A stretch of 64,000 bases of DNA, taken from Bacillus sp. FJAT-27264 (GTDB lineage: Bacteria; Bacillota; Bacilli; Paenibacillales; Paenibacillaceae). The first letter of the stretch is position 1, and each line of letters starts with the position of its first letter. The position numbers and the translations under genes are program-made. Location of the stretch: NCBI RefSeq assembly GCF_001682855.1, contig NZ_MAQW01000001.1:1418158-1482157 (forward strand), in the 5' to 3' direction. Under the pieces are notes generated by a model. It was not told the DNA's origin and ran no database searches. It was given only the letters and a program-made list of their open reading frames with translations. This document shows positions 44,230-53,552 of this stretch, piece by piece.

Positions 44230-45210
44230 ATGAAATATCGAGCGATTGGATCTTTACGTGTCTCAGCGTTAGGAATGGGATGTATGGGGATGTCTGAGTA
44301 CTATGGAAATCAAAATGAAGTGGAATCGATCGAGACTCTTCATTTTGCTGTATCACGTGGTGTTAACTTTTTTGATACTGCTGATCAATATGGACAAGGA
44401 AAGAATGAAGAATTACTCGGCCGTGCGTTCAAGAATATTCGGCATACGATTAACATTGCTACCAAGTTTGGTTTTGTAAGAAATGATAGCGGGGCTGTTG
44501 TCGGTATTAACGGGAGTCCCAAGTATGTTAAAGCAGCCTGTGAGGCCAGCTTGAAGCGTTTAGGAACCGACTATATCGATCTGTATTATCTGCATCGAGT
44601 CGACCCTAGTGTTCCCATTGAAGAAACCGTAGGCGCGTTAACGGAACTGATTCAGGAAGGGAAAATTAGACATATCGGACTTTCTGAAGCTTCTTCTCAG
44701 ACAATTAAGAGAGCGCAAAAAGTGCATCCAATCGCAGCCTTACAAACGGAGTATTCATTATGGAGCAGAGATATAGAGAAAGAAATTTTGCCTCTTTGCC
44801 GTGAACTTCAAATTGCAGTTGTGCCCTATAGTCCTTTGGGACGTGGATTCTTAACCGGAAAGATCAAATCTGTTGAGACGTTGGTAGAACATGATTACAG
44901 AAGGAACACACCAAGATTTCAGGGTGACAACTTCACACATAACCTTTCTTTGGTTCAACGTTTGGAAGAAATATCAAATCAGCTGCATATTAGCCCATCA
45001 CAACTTGCTTTAGCATGGCTACTCTCTAACGGAGAAGAGTTGGTTCCAATCCCGGGGACTAAAAAGAGTTCTTATGTAGAAGAAAATATAGCGGCAATTG
45101 ATATTGAGCTACCTAAAGATGTTAAGGATTTTATAGATAAAACAGTCCCAGTAGGTGCGGCGGTTGGTGAACGCTATCCTGCAAGTTCCATGACGTTATT
45201 AGACCGGTAA
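44230..45210 (+). CDS. Aldo/keto reductase
   Basis: 326 residues of the AKR TIM-barrel family (AKR13/YajO-like group). Features: LGMGCMGMSEYYG at the N-terminus, catalytic aspartate and tyrosine in FFDTADQYGQGKNEELLG (about 50-60), lysine in INIATKFGF, the histidine region DLYYLHRVDPSVPIEE, and NADPH site VPIPGTKKSSYVEEN. ATG preceded by AGGAGGAGAACA. Driven by a MerR-type promoter, so it probably reduces a toxic carbonyl that the MerR protein also senses; this is inference. Confidence 0.92.
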   Translation: MKYRAIGSLRVSALGMGCMGMSEYYGNQNEVESIETLHFAVSRGVNFFDTADQYGQGKNEELLGRAFKNIRHTINIATKFGFVRNDSGAVVGINGSPKYVKAACEASLKRLGTDYIDLYYLHRVDPSVPIEETVGALTELIQEGKIRHIGLSEASSQTIKRAQKVHPIAALQTEYSLWSRDIEKEILPLCRELQIAVVPYSPLGRGFLTGKIKSVETLVEHDYRRNTPRFQGDNFTHNLSLVQRLEEISNQLHISPSQLALAWLLSNGEELVPIPGTKKSSYVEENIAAIDIELPKDVKDFIDKTVPVGAAVGERYPASSMTLLDR

Positions 45211-45246
45211 AATACGTAGTATGGCGATCCACATGTGTCGCTTGGA

Positions 45247-45272
45247 AAAACGAGGGTATCCCCCTCGTTTTC
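45247..45272. terminator. Bidirectional terminator
   Basis: Perfect AAAACGAGGG / CCCTCGTTTT stem with a 5-base loop between the convergent aldo/keto reductase and methyltransferase genes. Confidence 0.8.
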
Positions 45273-45326
45273 CCGTTTGTATATTGAGCAAATCGTAAAA
45301 AGACGAGCCTTAGATGAACAAGATTT

Positions 45327-46100
45327 TTAAAATTTCCGAGCTGTGACAATAGGCTGGTAGTAGCCTGAGTCCGCTGGGAGATGCCACTCAATATCCTTGA
45401 AACCAGTCGCACTTAATGCTTCGTTAATATCCTCACGCAGCAATGCTCTGTACTCAGTTCTATTATGTTTTGTTACCCATTCACCGTTAATTTCTTGCAC
45501 AATAAATTGGTTTGTCGTATACGTTTTTCCGTCCCCCGCCCAATCCCATACCTGAAAAACAATCCTTTTACCCTCATCGAAAACACGCGGCTGTGTGGTT
45601 GTCAGCTTCTCTTTTACCAATGCATCGTAGTCTCTTATGGTAACTAACAGCAAGCCATTCTGATTAAGCTTTGTATGGATATTTTCAAATGCTTTATTTA
45701 AATCGCCGTCTGTAAGCAGATGAGGAATCGCATTATCCGCCGACAGAACGATATCAAATGAGCCCGATACATCTTTATCCAACGAGCGAAAATCTGCTAC
45801 GCCAAAGTTTATGTTAACCCCGCGGGATACTGCTTCTTCTGCGGCTCTTTTTACGGAAGCGGGACTTAGGTCAGTCGCACTTACGTTATACCCGTATTTC
45901 GCCAACCCAATTGCTTGTGTACCTATGCCGCACGAACAGTCTAAAAGTGAAATGTGATGCGGGGTAGAAATATCCAACTTGGATCGGATGACTTTGTCGA
46001 GAACCTCACCTTGCTGCGAAATTGCTTGATTCCAATCAACAAATATAAGATGATAGTCTTCTGCAATCTCATCATAGAACTTTAGAACTGAATCATTCAA
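45327..46100 (-). CDS. Class I SAM-dependent methyltransferase
   Basis: 257 residues. SAM-binding motif I ISLLDCSCGIGTQAIGLAKYGYNVSATDLSPASV (about 49-83), acidic residue of motif II in the same stretch, motif at FGVADFRSL, and post-motif FDIVLSADNAIPHLL (about 115-130). Cytoplasmic; acceptor molecule unknown. AT-rich like its neighbours. It is divergent from a small acetyltransferase and convergent with the aldo/keto reductase. Confidence 0.88.
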   Translation of the reverse strand: MNDSVLKFYDEIAEDYHLIFVDWNQAISQQGEVLDKVIRSKLDISTPHHISLLDCSCGIGTQAIGLAKYGYNVSATDLSPASVKRAAEEAVSRGVNINFGVADFRSLDKDVSGSFDIVLSADNAIPHLLTDGDLNKAFENIHTKLNQNGLLLVTIRDYDALVKEKLTTTQPRVFDEGKRIVFQVWDWAGDGKTYTTNQFIVQEINGEWVTKHNRTEYRALLREDINEALSATGFKDIEWHLPADSGYYQPIVTARKF

Positions 46101-46163
46101 TTCAAGTACCCCCTATCAAATAAGTTATATTATATTAATTGTATCTATACTGGAGGAATTACT

Positions 46164-46610
46164 ATGTCGTCTTTTGTAAGAATTGCTGAACCTGATGATT
46201 TAACAAGTTTGACGGAATTAATGTATGAGTATGTCGACTTTTATCAAAATCCCCACCCGCCTATCGATAAAATTCATCAATTGATTAATACCCTTTTTGA
46301 CAAACAATTTGGCATTCAATTCGTTGCAGAAGAAGAGGGTAGACTCGTCGGTTTTGCTACTCTCTACTTTACTTTTAGTTCAATGAGAGCAGATAAAATT
46401 GCTGTAATGAACGACCTCTTCCTTAAGGAGCCTTATAGAGATTCAGAACTGGAGTCCCAACTCTATTTGGCATGTGAAAACTATTGTAAAGATTCGGGAT
46501 ACGCCAATATGACATGGATAACTTCTATTCATAATAAACGCGCCCAATCATTCTTCCATAAAATGAACGCCATCCAAGGTAAAGATTGGGTACATTTCTC
46601 CGTTAATTAA
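46164..46610 (+). CDS. GNAT family N-acetyltransferase
   Basis: 148 residues. FVRIAEPDDLTSLTELMYEYV start, beta strands GIQFVAEEEGRLVGFATLYFTF (about 50-71), KIAVMNDLFLKEPYRDSELESQLYLACENYCKD replacing the usual RGKGIG acetyl-CoA loop, and the C-terminal TSIHNKRAQSFFHKMNAIQGKDW. The canonical loop is degenerate (EPYRDSE), which is seen in some GNAT branches. ATG preceded by TGGAGGAATTACT. Substrate unknown. Confidence 0.82.
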   Translation: MSSFVRIAEPDDLTSLTELMYEYVDFYQNPHPPIDKIHQLINTLFDKQFGIQFVAEEEGRLVGFATLYFTFSSMRADKIAVMNDLFLKEPYRDSELESQLYLACENYCKDSGYANMTWITSIHNKRAQSFFHKMNAIQGKDWVHFSVN

Positions 46611-46729
46611 GCATCTACGGCCAATAGACGTTACGAAGGAGAAGTCAGCGACCACGAGTGGATGAAGAAGGTTGTGCCAATCCACATATAAAGATTAGAA
46701 GCATTTCTCTTTCGTTACTCCTAGTCTCT

Positions 46730-47050
46730 TTATTGCTTCTCCTTCAACAACGCCTGCTTATTGGCTAGCATACGGGCAAGAAGTGCCTGCGCTTGCTCCA
46801 ATTCTATTTTCCTGTAGTCCATTTCCAACATCTTCTCACATAACAATTCAATGGACCGGGAGATCTCAAGTTTGCTCCCCTCTTTTTCCTCCATCACGGC
46901 TTTAATCTCCTTAAGCGTAAATCCCACAGCCTGCACACGTTTTATCATTTGAAGGTGTTCGACCGCTGCTTCGGTATAATCCCGATAATTATTATCACCG
47001 CGCTCAACGTGGCGCTTATTAAGCAAACCTTCCTTCTCATAATAACGAAT
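46730..47050 (-). pseudogene. MerR family regulator lacking its N-terminal DNA-binding helix
   Basis: Readable from the codon at 47048-47050 (IRYYEKEGLLNKRHVERGDNNYRDY) through VEHLQMIKRVQAVGFTLKEI to the stop at 46730. The first about 17 residues of a MerR protein, including the first recognition helix, are absent: upstream of the Ile codon the sequence belongs to the patatin gene on the other strand. A TTG at 47026 could start a 98-residue fragment without a DNA-binding domain. Likely non-functional. Confidence 0.8.
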
Positions 47051-47862
47051 GGGCGGCGGTGTGACCGGAATAGCGTGGGAGGTCGGGATCTTAACGGGCT
47101 TGCTGGATTCTGGAGTCGACCTGCATCAAGCTGAGACGATCATCGGAACGTCTGCCGGCTCCTTTGTTGGAGCAGCCCTGGCCAGTGGGTACGACATACA
47201 CAAACTGTTTGCGGACCAGTTGGAACCAAACCCGAACGAGATACCAGTCTCCGCATCCAAAGAATTGATGCAAGCGTGGTACAAGGCTTTCGTCACCGGA
47301 GGAAGCGATCCGCGAAAAGTCGGAGCAGAATTCGGGCTTATCGCCAAAAACAATCCCCCCTCTGTGTCGCCTGAACAGCGGCGTGCCCTAGTCGAGAGCC
47401 GCCTTGTGACCAAAGAATGGCCACAACAATTGCAGGTAACCGCCATCGATGCCGATACCGGGCATCTTCATACTTTCGATCATCAGTCTGGAATTCCTCT
47501 ACCCGATGCCGTGTCGGCAAGCGGGGCCGTTCCAGGAATTTGGCCGCTCGTCTCCATCGGTGAGCGCAACTGGACTGACGGAGGCATGGTGTGCACAACC
47601 AATGCGCGGCTGGCGAAAAGCCACCAACGGATTATCATTCTCGCCCCGATGCCAAGAGGTTATGGCTCCATTCCAGGAGCCGCGGAAGAGGCGGAAGGCT
47701 TGCATACAAATGCAGACGTTTATCTCATAATCCCAGATGAACACAGTGTTGCAGCCATCGGCCTCAAACCCCTACGATCAGGCGCGCTGCGGCATAACGG
47801 CAATCACCGGTCGGAAGCAGGGCTGCTCCATTGCCGAAGCTATTCGGGCTATGTGGGATTGA
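47049..47862 (+). pseudogene. Patatin-like phospholipase, 5'-truncated and frameshifted near the end
   Basis: Lipid acyl hydrolase family. The nucleophile elbow is intact (IIGTSAGSFVGAALASG) and so is the catalytic aspartate (WTDGGMVCTTNARLA). The frame begins at GGGVTGIAWEVGIL, lacking the ALVLGG part of the oxyanion loop, exactly where a truncated MerR gene starts on the other strand. Near 47766 one extra A shifts the frame: the long ORF ends in non-family residues at 47876, while the other frame reads NPYDQARC and CSIAEAIRAMWD to a TGA at 47862. No ribosome site precedes 47049. Confidence 0.75.
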
Positions 47863-47924
47863 CAGAGAAGAGATAAGAACGCTTACTTGTGTCACTCATG
47901 GTAGAACAGTCTACATGCTTATTC

Positions 47925-47960
47925 CATCGTCTTCAGTGAACCAGAAGACGATGTTTTTTA
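47925..47960 (+). terminator. Terminator after the patatin pseudogene
   Basis: CATCGTCTTC / GAAGACGATG stem followed by TTTTTTA. Confidence 0.75.
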
Positions 47961-48153
47961 TGCTCTTCAGTCAGCTTCCTCATGTATTTTCTTTATTAAC
48001 GCCCGAAACACGTCCTTTTTTCTTCGTCGGTGCAAATTCGAATAAGCTATACTTATGTAAAACCATTCCAAAAGGAGAAACTTATTTGAGCACAAATAGT
48101 TGCGGTACGAATCTGCTGTTACTTTATACTTCGTATTGAAAGGAGGTGGACGA

Positions 48154-49065
48154 ATGGATTGGCTTACTAGGATGAATCAAGCTATGGACTACATAGAGAT
48201 GAACTTGACCGAGGAGATAGAATTGTCTGAGGTTGCTCGTAAAGCTTGTTGTTCATCACATCATTTCCAGAGAATGTTCTCATTCATTACGGATGTAACG
48301 CTTGCAGAATATATTCGACGTCGACGGTTAACCTTAGCCGCACTTGAATTACAATACAGCGATATTACGAAAATCATCGATATCGCACTTAAATACGGCT
48401 ATGAATCGCCCGTTTCTTTCGCCCGAGCTTTTTATTCACTTCATGGAGTTACTCCTTCAATGGCGCGACAAAATGGGATTGAACTCAAAGCTTTCCCTCG
48501 TCTCTCCTTCCTTATCACGATTAAAGGAGCAGAGGCTATGAATTATCGTATCGAAACAAAGGAATCTTTCCAAGTATTTGGTATCGAGGGAGTGTTTGAT
48601 ACCAACGCAAACGGAAACGGAAGTGGTGAATCTCCAAATACTCCGGCACAATTATGGCAGCAATGCCACGCCAACGGTGAAGTTAAGAGACTAGAAGTCC
48701 ATGCGGGTGACTTGCCTTCATTTGTTGACAAGGACTTATATAAAGTGCATGCAGTTTGCAGTTACCGTAAAACGGGTGATGATACTTTTCCGTACATGTT
48801 ATGTGCCTTTAAGAGTGAATCTAGTCAAACAGAAGGATACTCTACCATAACGATTCCTGCTCAGACTTGGGCGATCTTCCCTTCAGAACCATTCAAGTGG
48901 GAGGAGTTTGACGAGATCATTGAGGGGTTATATCGTCGATTTTACTCTGAATGGCTGCCAACAACGGGATATGATCAGGTAGACGTTATGGAATTCGAAA
49001 TTTATGGTGGTAGAGATGGACAGAACTATGTCGAACTATGGTTTGCTGTAAGGAAAACCGCTTAG
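48154..49065 (+). CDS. AraC-type regulator with GyrI-like effector domain
   Basis: 303 residues. The DNA-binding part is N-terminal: MDWLTRMNQAMDYIEMNLTEEIELSEVARKACCSSHHFQRMF and ITKIIDIALKYGYESPVSFARAFYSLHGVTPSMAR (about 1-105). The C-terminal half is a GyrI-like/SOUL-type small-molecule-binding domain (MNYRIETKESFQVFGIEG to GQNYVELWFAVRKT). This Rob/BltR-like layout is typical of multidrug- or stress-sensing activators. The ATG at 48154 follows GAAAGGAGGTGGACGA; the frame is open 18 codons upstream. A strong terminator follows. Confidence 0.92.
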   Translation: MDWLTRMNQAMDYIEMNLTEEIELSEVARKACCSSHHFQRMFSFITDVTLAEYIRRRRLTLAALELQYSDITKIIDIALKYGYESPVSFARAFYSLHGVTPSMARQNGIELKAFPRLSFLITIKGAEAMNYRIETKESFQVFGIEGVFDTNANGNGSGESPNTPAQLWQQCHANGEVKRLEVHAGDLPSFVDKDLYKVHAVCSYRKTGDDTFPYMLCAFKSESSQTEGYSTITIPAQTWAIFPSEPFKWEEFDEIIEGLYRRFYSEWLPTTGYDQVDVMEFEIYGGRDGQNYVELWFAVRKTA

Positions 49066-49178
49066 CTCAGGATTGCCATATTATTTCTGATGAATAAATT
49101 TGTAATTCGAATCTTCGCTTTACCACTATTTGTGGTACGGTTCTCCGTAATCTATGCTTAAGATGACCATAGCTTAGT

Positions 49179-49218
49179 AAAAAAAGTCCCGTCATGGCAC
49201 GCAATGACGGGACTTTTT
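49179..49218 (+). terminator. Strong terminator after the AraC/GyrI gene
   Basis: AAAAAAGTCCCGTCAT / ATGACGGGACTTTTTT stem with T run; probably acts in both directions. Confidence 0.9.
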
Positions 49219-49252
49219 TCTAATTAAGAGTTGTTGAGTCGACTCTTTGGGC

Positions 49253-49590
49253 TCACAGCTTTTTCAGCATGTGAATGTCATCAGGTTCTTTGGTGAAGAG
49301 CTCCTCATCGACCTCCGAAGCGATAGATGAACCGCAGCTCGAATAGAATTTCACCGCAGATTCAGTTTCTTTGGAGCAGATATACAAGTATTTTACCCTC
49401 GCTCTATGGCAACTTTACTTAATGCGGTGAAAAGCTGACGTCCTCTGCCTTGTCTTCGCTATTCCCGAGTAACGTACATCAGGTCGATCTGAAGTTGATT
49501 CTGTTCGATGAATGATTCCCATAAGCATTAGTGTTAAAAAGAAGCCCTATCCGTTGGAACCTATCCTGCTGTAGGTTAAGCAAAGCCCAC
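49253..49590 (-). pseudogene. GNAT acetyltransferase remnant
   Basis: Minus-strand pieces read IDLMYVTRE, stop (TAG), RRQGRGRQLFTALSKVAIERG with the RxxGxG acetyl-CoA loop. After a frameshift they read VKYLYICSKETESAVKFYSSCGSSIASE and continue to a TGA at 49253. Order and content match the C-terminal two thirds of a GNAT protein, but it is broken by a nonsense codon and a shift. It abuts the rarA stop. Confidence 0.65.
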
Positions 49591-49596
49591 TCAGGT

Positions 49597-50901
49597 CTAC
49601 CGCTCCCGCCGTAGCGCCTGATTATGACGAATCTTCGCCTCATTGCCCTGCTCAGTGGCCTGATAGAACACTCTGCGGGCAATCGTCTTGGGCAAGTATT
49701 CCTGCTTCACATAATGGCCCGGAAAATCATGCGGGTATTGGTACCCGGCGTGACCCAGTGCAGATGCGCCTTTGTAATGCGTGTCCCGCAGGTGCAGAGG
49801 CACCTCGGCCGATTTCAGCTCTTCGATGCTCGACATCGCCTTGGATATAGCTGTATACACAGCATTAGATTTTGGACTCTCCACCGCGAACAGAATCGCC
49901 TGGGCGATGTTCAGCTTCGCTTCCGGCCAGCCGTTGTTGCGATAAGCCTCCAAGGCGCTGACAGCCTGCACCATGGCCTGCGGATTGGCAAGGCCGATGT
50001 CCTCGCTGCTGGCTGCGATCAGGCGCCGGATGAAGGTCATCGGGTCCATGCCGAGCTTCTCGACGGCATAGAGGAACCAGAACAGCGCGGCGTCGCTGGA
50101 GCCGCGGATGCTCTTGTGAAAAGCAGACAGCACATCATACTGCGTCGATTCATCCGCCTTGACGATCGGGCGGCGGATCGACTCCTCCGCGACCTCCAGC
50201 GTGATATACACGCTGCCGTCGCTCTCGGGCGCTGTCGTAAGCGCAGCTAACTCCAGCGCATTCAGGGCCCGCCGGATGTCGCCATTCGCCATCGTGGCGA
50301 TATGCTGCAGGGCCTCCTCATCCACTCGGAGGTCCATGAACCCCAGGCCCCGATCCTTATCGTCCAGGGCCCGCTTCATCGCCGTGAGGCTATGCTCCCG
50401 CGTCAGCGACTCCAACTGGAACAGCGTGGACCGACTCATAAGCGCCCCGTTCACATAGTGGAACGGGTTCTCTGTCGTCGCCCCAATGAAAATAATCGTG
50501 CCCTTCTCCACCGCGGGCAGCAGGGCATCCTGGCGCGAGCTGTTGAAGCGATGCACCTCGTCCAGGAAGAGGATCGTCTTCGTCCCGTACAATGCTTTGT
50601 TGCTCTGGGCCTGTTCTATCACCTCACGCACATCCTTAACGGAAGCCTCGACGGCATTCAACCGCACAAACTCCCCTTTCGTGTGGTGGGAAATAATATG
50701 GGCTAGCGTCGTCTTGCCGCAGCCCGGTGGCCCATAAAGCAGAATCGACGAGACCTGATCCGCCTCAATCGCCCGGCGCAGCAATTTGCCCCGGCCTATG
50801 ATATGCTCCTGCCCGATATATTCATCCAGATTCTCCGGACGCATGCGGTCAGCCAGCAACCGCCCGTCCCCTCTACTCTCTTCAAAAGAAAATAAATCCA
50901 T
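49597..50901 (-). CDS. rarA: Replication-associated recombination protein RarA (MgsA)
   Basis: AAA+ ATPase acting at stalled replication forks, related to clamp-loader ATPases. 434 residues: MDLFSFEES and RPENLDEYIGQEHIIGRG start, Walker A LLYGPPGCGKTTLAHII (about 55), Walker B TILFLDEVHRFNSSRQD, sensor IFIGATTENPFHYVNGAL, and the C-terminal tetramerisation domain (SDAALFWFLYAVEKLGMDPM, RDTHYKGASALGHAGYQYP). The ATG at 50899-50901 follows GGAGATT; a GTG three codons upstream is possible. B. subtilis has it (yrvN) in the same neighbourhood. Confidence 0.95.
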   Translation of the reverse strand: MDLFSFEESRGDGRLLADRMRPENLDEYIGQEHIIGRGKLLRRAIEADQVSSILLYGPPGCGKTTLAHIISHHTKGEFVRLNAVEASVKDVREVIEQAQSNKALYGTKTILFLDEVHRFNSSRQDALLPAVEKGTIIFIGATTENPFHYVNGALMSRSTLFQLESLTREHSLTAMKRALDDKDRGLGFMDLRVDEEALQHIATMANGDIRRALNALELAALTTAPESDGSVYITLEVAEESIRRPIVKADESTQYDVLSAFHKSIRGSSDAALFWFLYAVEKLGMDPMTFIRRLIAASSEDIGLANPQAMVQAVSALEAYRNNGWPEAKLNIAQAILFAVESPKSNAVYTAISKAMSSIEELKSAEVPLHLRDTHYKGASALGHAGYQYPHDFPGHYVKQEYLPKTIARRVFYQATEQGNEAKIRHNQALRRER

Positions 50902-51131
50902 AATCTCCACTTCCTTGCGATATTCTATATAGGTTGAAACTGAAAGGTCTGGAACTTCGGGATTGCAAATTCAGGAAAATCCAACTGTTATTTTTTGACT
51001 ACATTAATGTCTCTAACCGCTTCATCCCCAGAACACATGCTTCTACTATCATACCATATCAGAGAAATACATAATAAAGAGCATGACCTCGTCATCGGGA
51101 CGGGAGCCATGCTCTTTATTCAAAGTGCGGC

Positions 51132-51413
51132 CTAGCGGTTCAGCGCTAGCCGCATTTTTGATATAATTTTACGGATACTTTCTTCCGATAGATGATATCT
51201 TTTCTGAAGCTCCGATACAGAGCATCCACTGCGATGAGAACAAAAAATCTCTTCATTGCGGTTCGCAATCTCCTGCCTTGAACCACTGTTCTCACCCCAT
51301 CTGACACGTTGTTCCGATTTCTTGGGGATGTATAACAGTTCTCCCTGGATATATCCCTGAAGCTCCTCTAAAAGCCTAGGGGGAAGAACATCCCTCCCAT
51401 TTACATAACTCAC
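51132..51413 (-). CDS. CD3324-like small helix-turn-helix protein
   Basis: 93 residues. N-terminal MSYVNGRDVLPPRLLEELQGYIQGELLYIPKK and C-terminal helix-turn-helix CSVSELQKRYHLSEESIRKIIS, resembling the CD3324/Mor-like small regulator group. GTG at 51411-51413 is preceded by AAGGAGGAAACGAAAC. A monocistronic gene downstream of nothing obvious. DNA binding is inferred; target unknown. Confidence 0.75.
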   Translation of the reverse strand: MSYVNGRDVLPPRLLEELQGYIQGELLYIPKKSEQRVRWGENSGSRQEIANRNEEIFCSHRSGCSVSELQKRYHLSEESIRKIISKMRLALNR

Positions 51414-51662
51414 GTTTCGTTTCCTCCTTCAACAGGTGTGTTCCTTGAGTTCCGACCAGCTTCTTGTTAAAAATAATCATGCCACGCTCTCCTTTCTTAT
51501 TCTCAAATTTGGTAAATACCGTAATTTCATTATATTAAACCAGCCGTTAGGCGTCTATATTCAGATACAACAATCTTGTAATCGTTTTTATGTTAGTGTT
51601 TACAAACTTGGAGCCTACGTCTTTAAGATACATTATGTTTTTATTCGTTATGTTTTTTTAAA

Positions 51663-51721
51663 TAAGGAGGCCTTGCGGCCTCCTCTTGTATTGCGATCTC
51701 CGTCGTTAGACGGAGACCACC
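51663..51721. other. Pair of adjacent hairpins
   Basis: AAGGAGGCC-TTGC-GGCCTCCTC (51663-51685) and TCTCCGTC-GTTA-GACGGAGA (about 51704-51720) follow each other. Neither has a strong T run on the plus strand. They are the only structured elements I see in the 455-base gap 51414-51869. Confidence 0.45.
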
Positions 51722-51869
51722 TCATATACTGAAATCATCGTTAATCAGCCTCCTTCCAGAAGTAATCTTGCCCGGCCGGACACTTATTATTAAGCCATAG
51801 CCCCAGTGGAGTTACAAGTGCAAGAACAGTTTAAAACATTCTCCACCAAAGATACCCTCCACGCGCAGA

Positions 51870-53432
51870 TCATTCCACTCCCTGTTTCAGTGCGTTCAAC
51901 AATTCCAAAGCTTCTTCATATTCCGGCTCCAATTCCAGCGCTCTGGTCGTATAATCCAAGGTAGCCGCCTCATCCCCAAGCTCGTAGTTGCAGATAGCAA
52001 GACTGTACAGGACAGGCACGACAGGTTCGTCCAGGTTGGCTTCCACAGAGAGTTCCAGGAACTCCCGCGCCTGCGCAAATTGATCCATCTCGAACAGCAG
52101 CAGCCCGCAATCTAAGGCAAGATCATAGCTGGCCTCCATCGCATAATGATTGGCCCACATGATCTGAATCCCTCTTTGCAAGTCGAGTAGTTCCTCGTCA
52201 CCGCAATCCTGAAGCAGGGTCGAGATGTGCTCGGCGCTGTGGATGAACAACTCCGCATCATAGCCGCCAAGCCGCCAGAAAGCCAAGAGCTGACGAAGCT
52301 CCATCTCACCTAAATGCTGATCCACGGATCCCTTCAGGCAGTAAAAATCATCCGGTCCGAAGCGGCTGATGAAGCGCCGATAGGCTAAACGGGTCTGCAC
52401 ATAACTAGTCGGCTCCTGAAGCATGAGAATACAGCCGGCATTGATGTCTTTATAGTGATGCTGTGTGAACAGAGACACGGCACCTTTTTGCTCAAAAGCA
52501 TGCTGAATCGCATGATAATTCGCTGTCAGAGAGAAACATCCGTGGTGAATCAGTTCAGGGGGCGGTGCGAACTCCCAGTTCTCCAGCCTGTGGTCGCCCT
52601 TATCTGCCGTGATCAGCAGAAAACCTGCCTGAGACAATGCATTCAGACGCTCCATACACGTAAGTCCTGCCGCAGGGAACAGAATATGCGAGTCCTCCAG
52701 CTTGTCCTGATATATTTGTATAACACCCTGATAAGGATGCGTATCCTCTTCATAGCCGGCTGCACGTCGGTATTGGAACTCAGGAACCACTCTTTTTAGC
52801 AGCTCAGATTGGCTAAGTCCTTCCGCTTCCTCTGGAAATTTCAGTGCCACCTCACACTCGAAAATTTTCCCTTCATCCACGTAAAGCAACTCTTGCGGGA
52901 TACTGCAAAAAAAGTAGTTGGCGATCACCAAGAGTGGCTGCTCCAAATCCCCAGGACGTATGACCACGTTGCTCTGTGTCAGCTGTAGCTCCGTATCATT
53001 GACGGCATCAAAACGGGCGAAATCCAGCAGTCCCTCATCTACCAACGATAACAGGCCAGGATGCCGCTGCCAGGAGGAGACGTTTTTGGCGGCCAAATCA
53101 CTCATAACATAACGCACGGGAGGCAAGGTAAGTCCTGCGTAATTCCTAATTTCGCGTAATTGCCGAACGATATGGAAGGCTAATCGACCAGCGCCCGCTC
53201 CAAGCTCCAGAATGGTAACCGGCTCCGATACATGCCCTTGTGCGGCCCGATCCTGAAGAAATCCGAAGATCATCTCCGCATAGGCCTCCGCAATCATAGG
53301 ATTGCTCGTAATATACTGTGGCACTTCGTCGTCTTCCCAAGCTTTCATACCCTTTTCTTCAAAATAAGCACGCTGCAGCTCCCAGATCGGGGCTTCACTG
53401 AAGCGGTAGAACTGTTGTCCATTGGTTGTCAT
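51870..53432 (-). CDS. SAM-dependent methyltransferase, MidA-like, with C-terminal TPR
   Basis: 520 residues. The SAM site is PVTILELGAGAGRLAFHIVRQLRE (about 71-94), followed by PPVRYVMSDLAAKNVSSW and LLVIANYFFCSIPQELL, as in MidA/DUF185 arginine methyltransferases. The last about 130 residues contain tetratricopeptide-like repeats (DLALDCGLLLFEMDQFAQAREFLELSVE, VPVLYSLAICNYELGDEAATLDYTTRALELEPEYEEAL). In mitochondria MidA methylates a complex I subunit; the bacterial substrate is unknown. Start MTTNGQQ after GAGAGCAGGTAACACATCA. Confidence 0.82.
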   Translation of the reverse strand: MTTNGQQFYRFSEAPIWELQRAYFEEKGMKAWEDDEVPQYITSNPMIAEAYAEMIFGFLQDRAAQGHVSEPVTILELGAGAGRLAFHIVRQLREIRNYAGLTLPPVRYVMSDLAAKNVSSWQRHPGLLSLVDEGLLDFARFDAVNDTELQLTQSNVVIRPGDLEQPLLVIANYFFCSIPQELLYVDEGKIFECEVALKFPEEAEGLSQSELLKRVVPEFQYRRAAGYEEDTHPYQGVIQIYQDKLEDSHILFPAAGLTCMERLNALSQAGFLLITADKGDHRLENWEFAPPPELIHHGCFSLTANYHAIQHAFEQKGAVSLFTQHHYKDINAGCILMLQEPTSYVQTRLAYRRFISRFGPDDFYCLKGSVDQHLGEMELRQLLAFWRLGGYDAELFIHSAEHISTLLQDCGDEELLDLQRGIQIMWANHYAMEASYDLALDCGLLLFEMDQFAQAREFLELSVEANLDEPVVPVLYSLAICNYELGDEAATLDYTTRALELEPEYEEALELLNALKQGVE

Positions 53433-53552
53433 TGATGTGTTACCTGCTCTCTATCATATTCCACTTATGTCTACTTCTAAGGATTGATGATCCCGGCCGG
53501 CATGTCAACCGGTTCTTTCAGGATTTTAGTTTTATTTATAGATAAGACGGGT

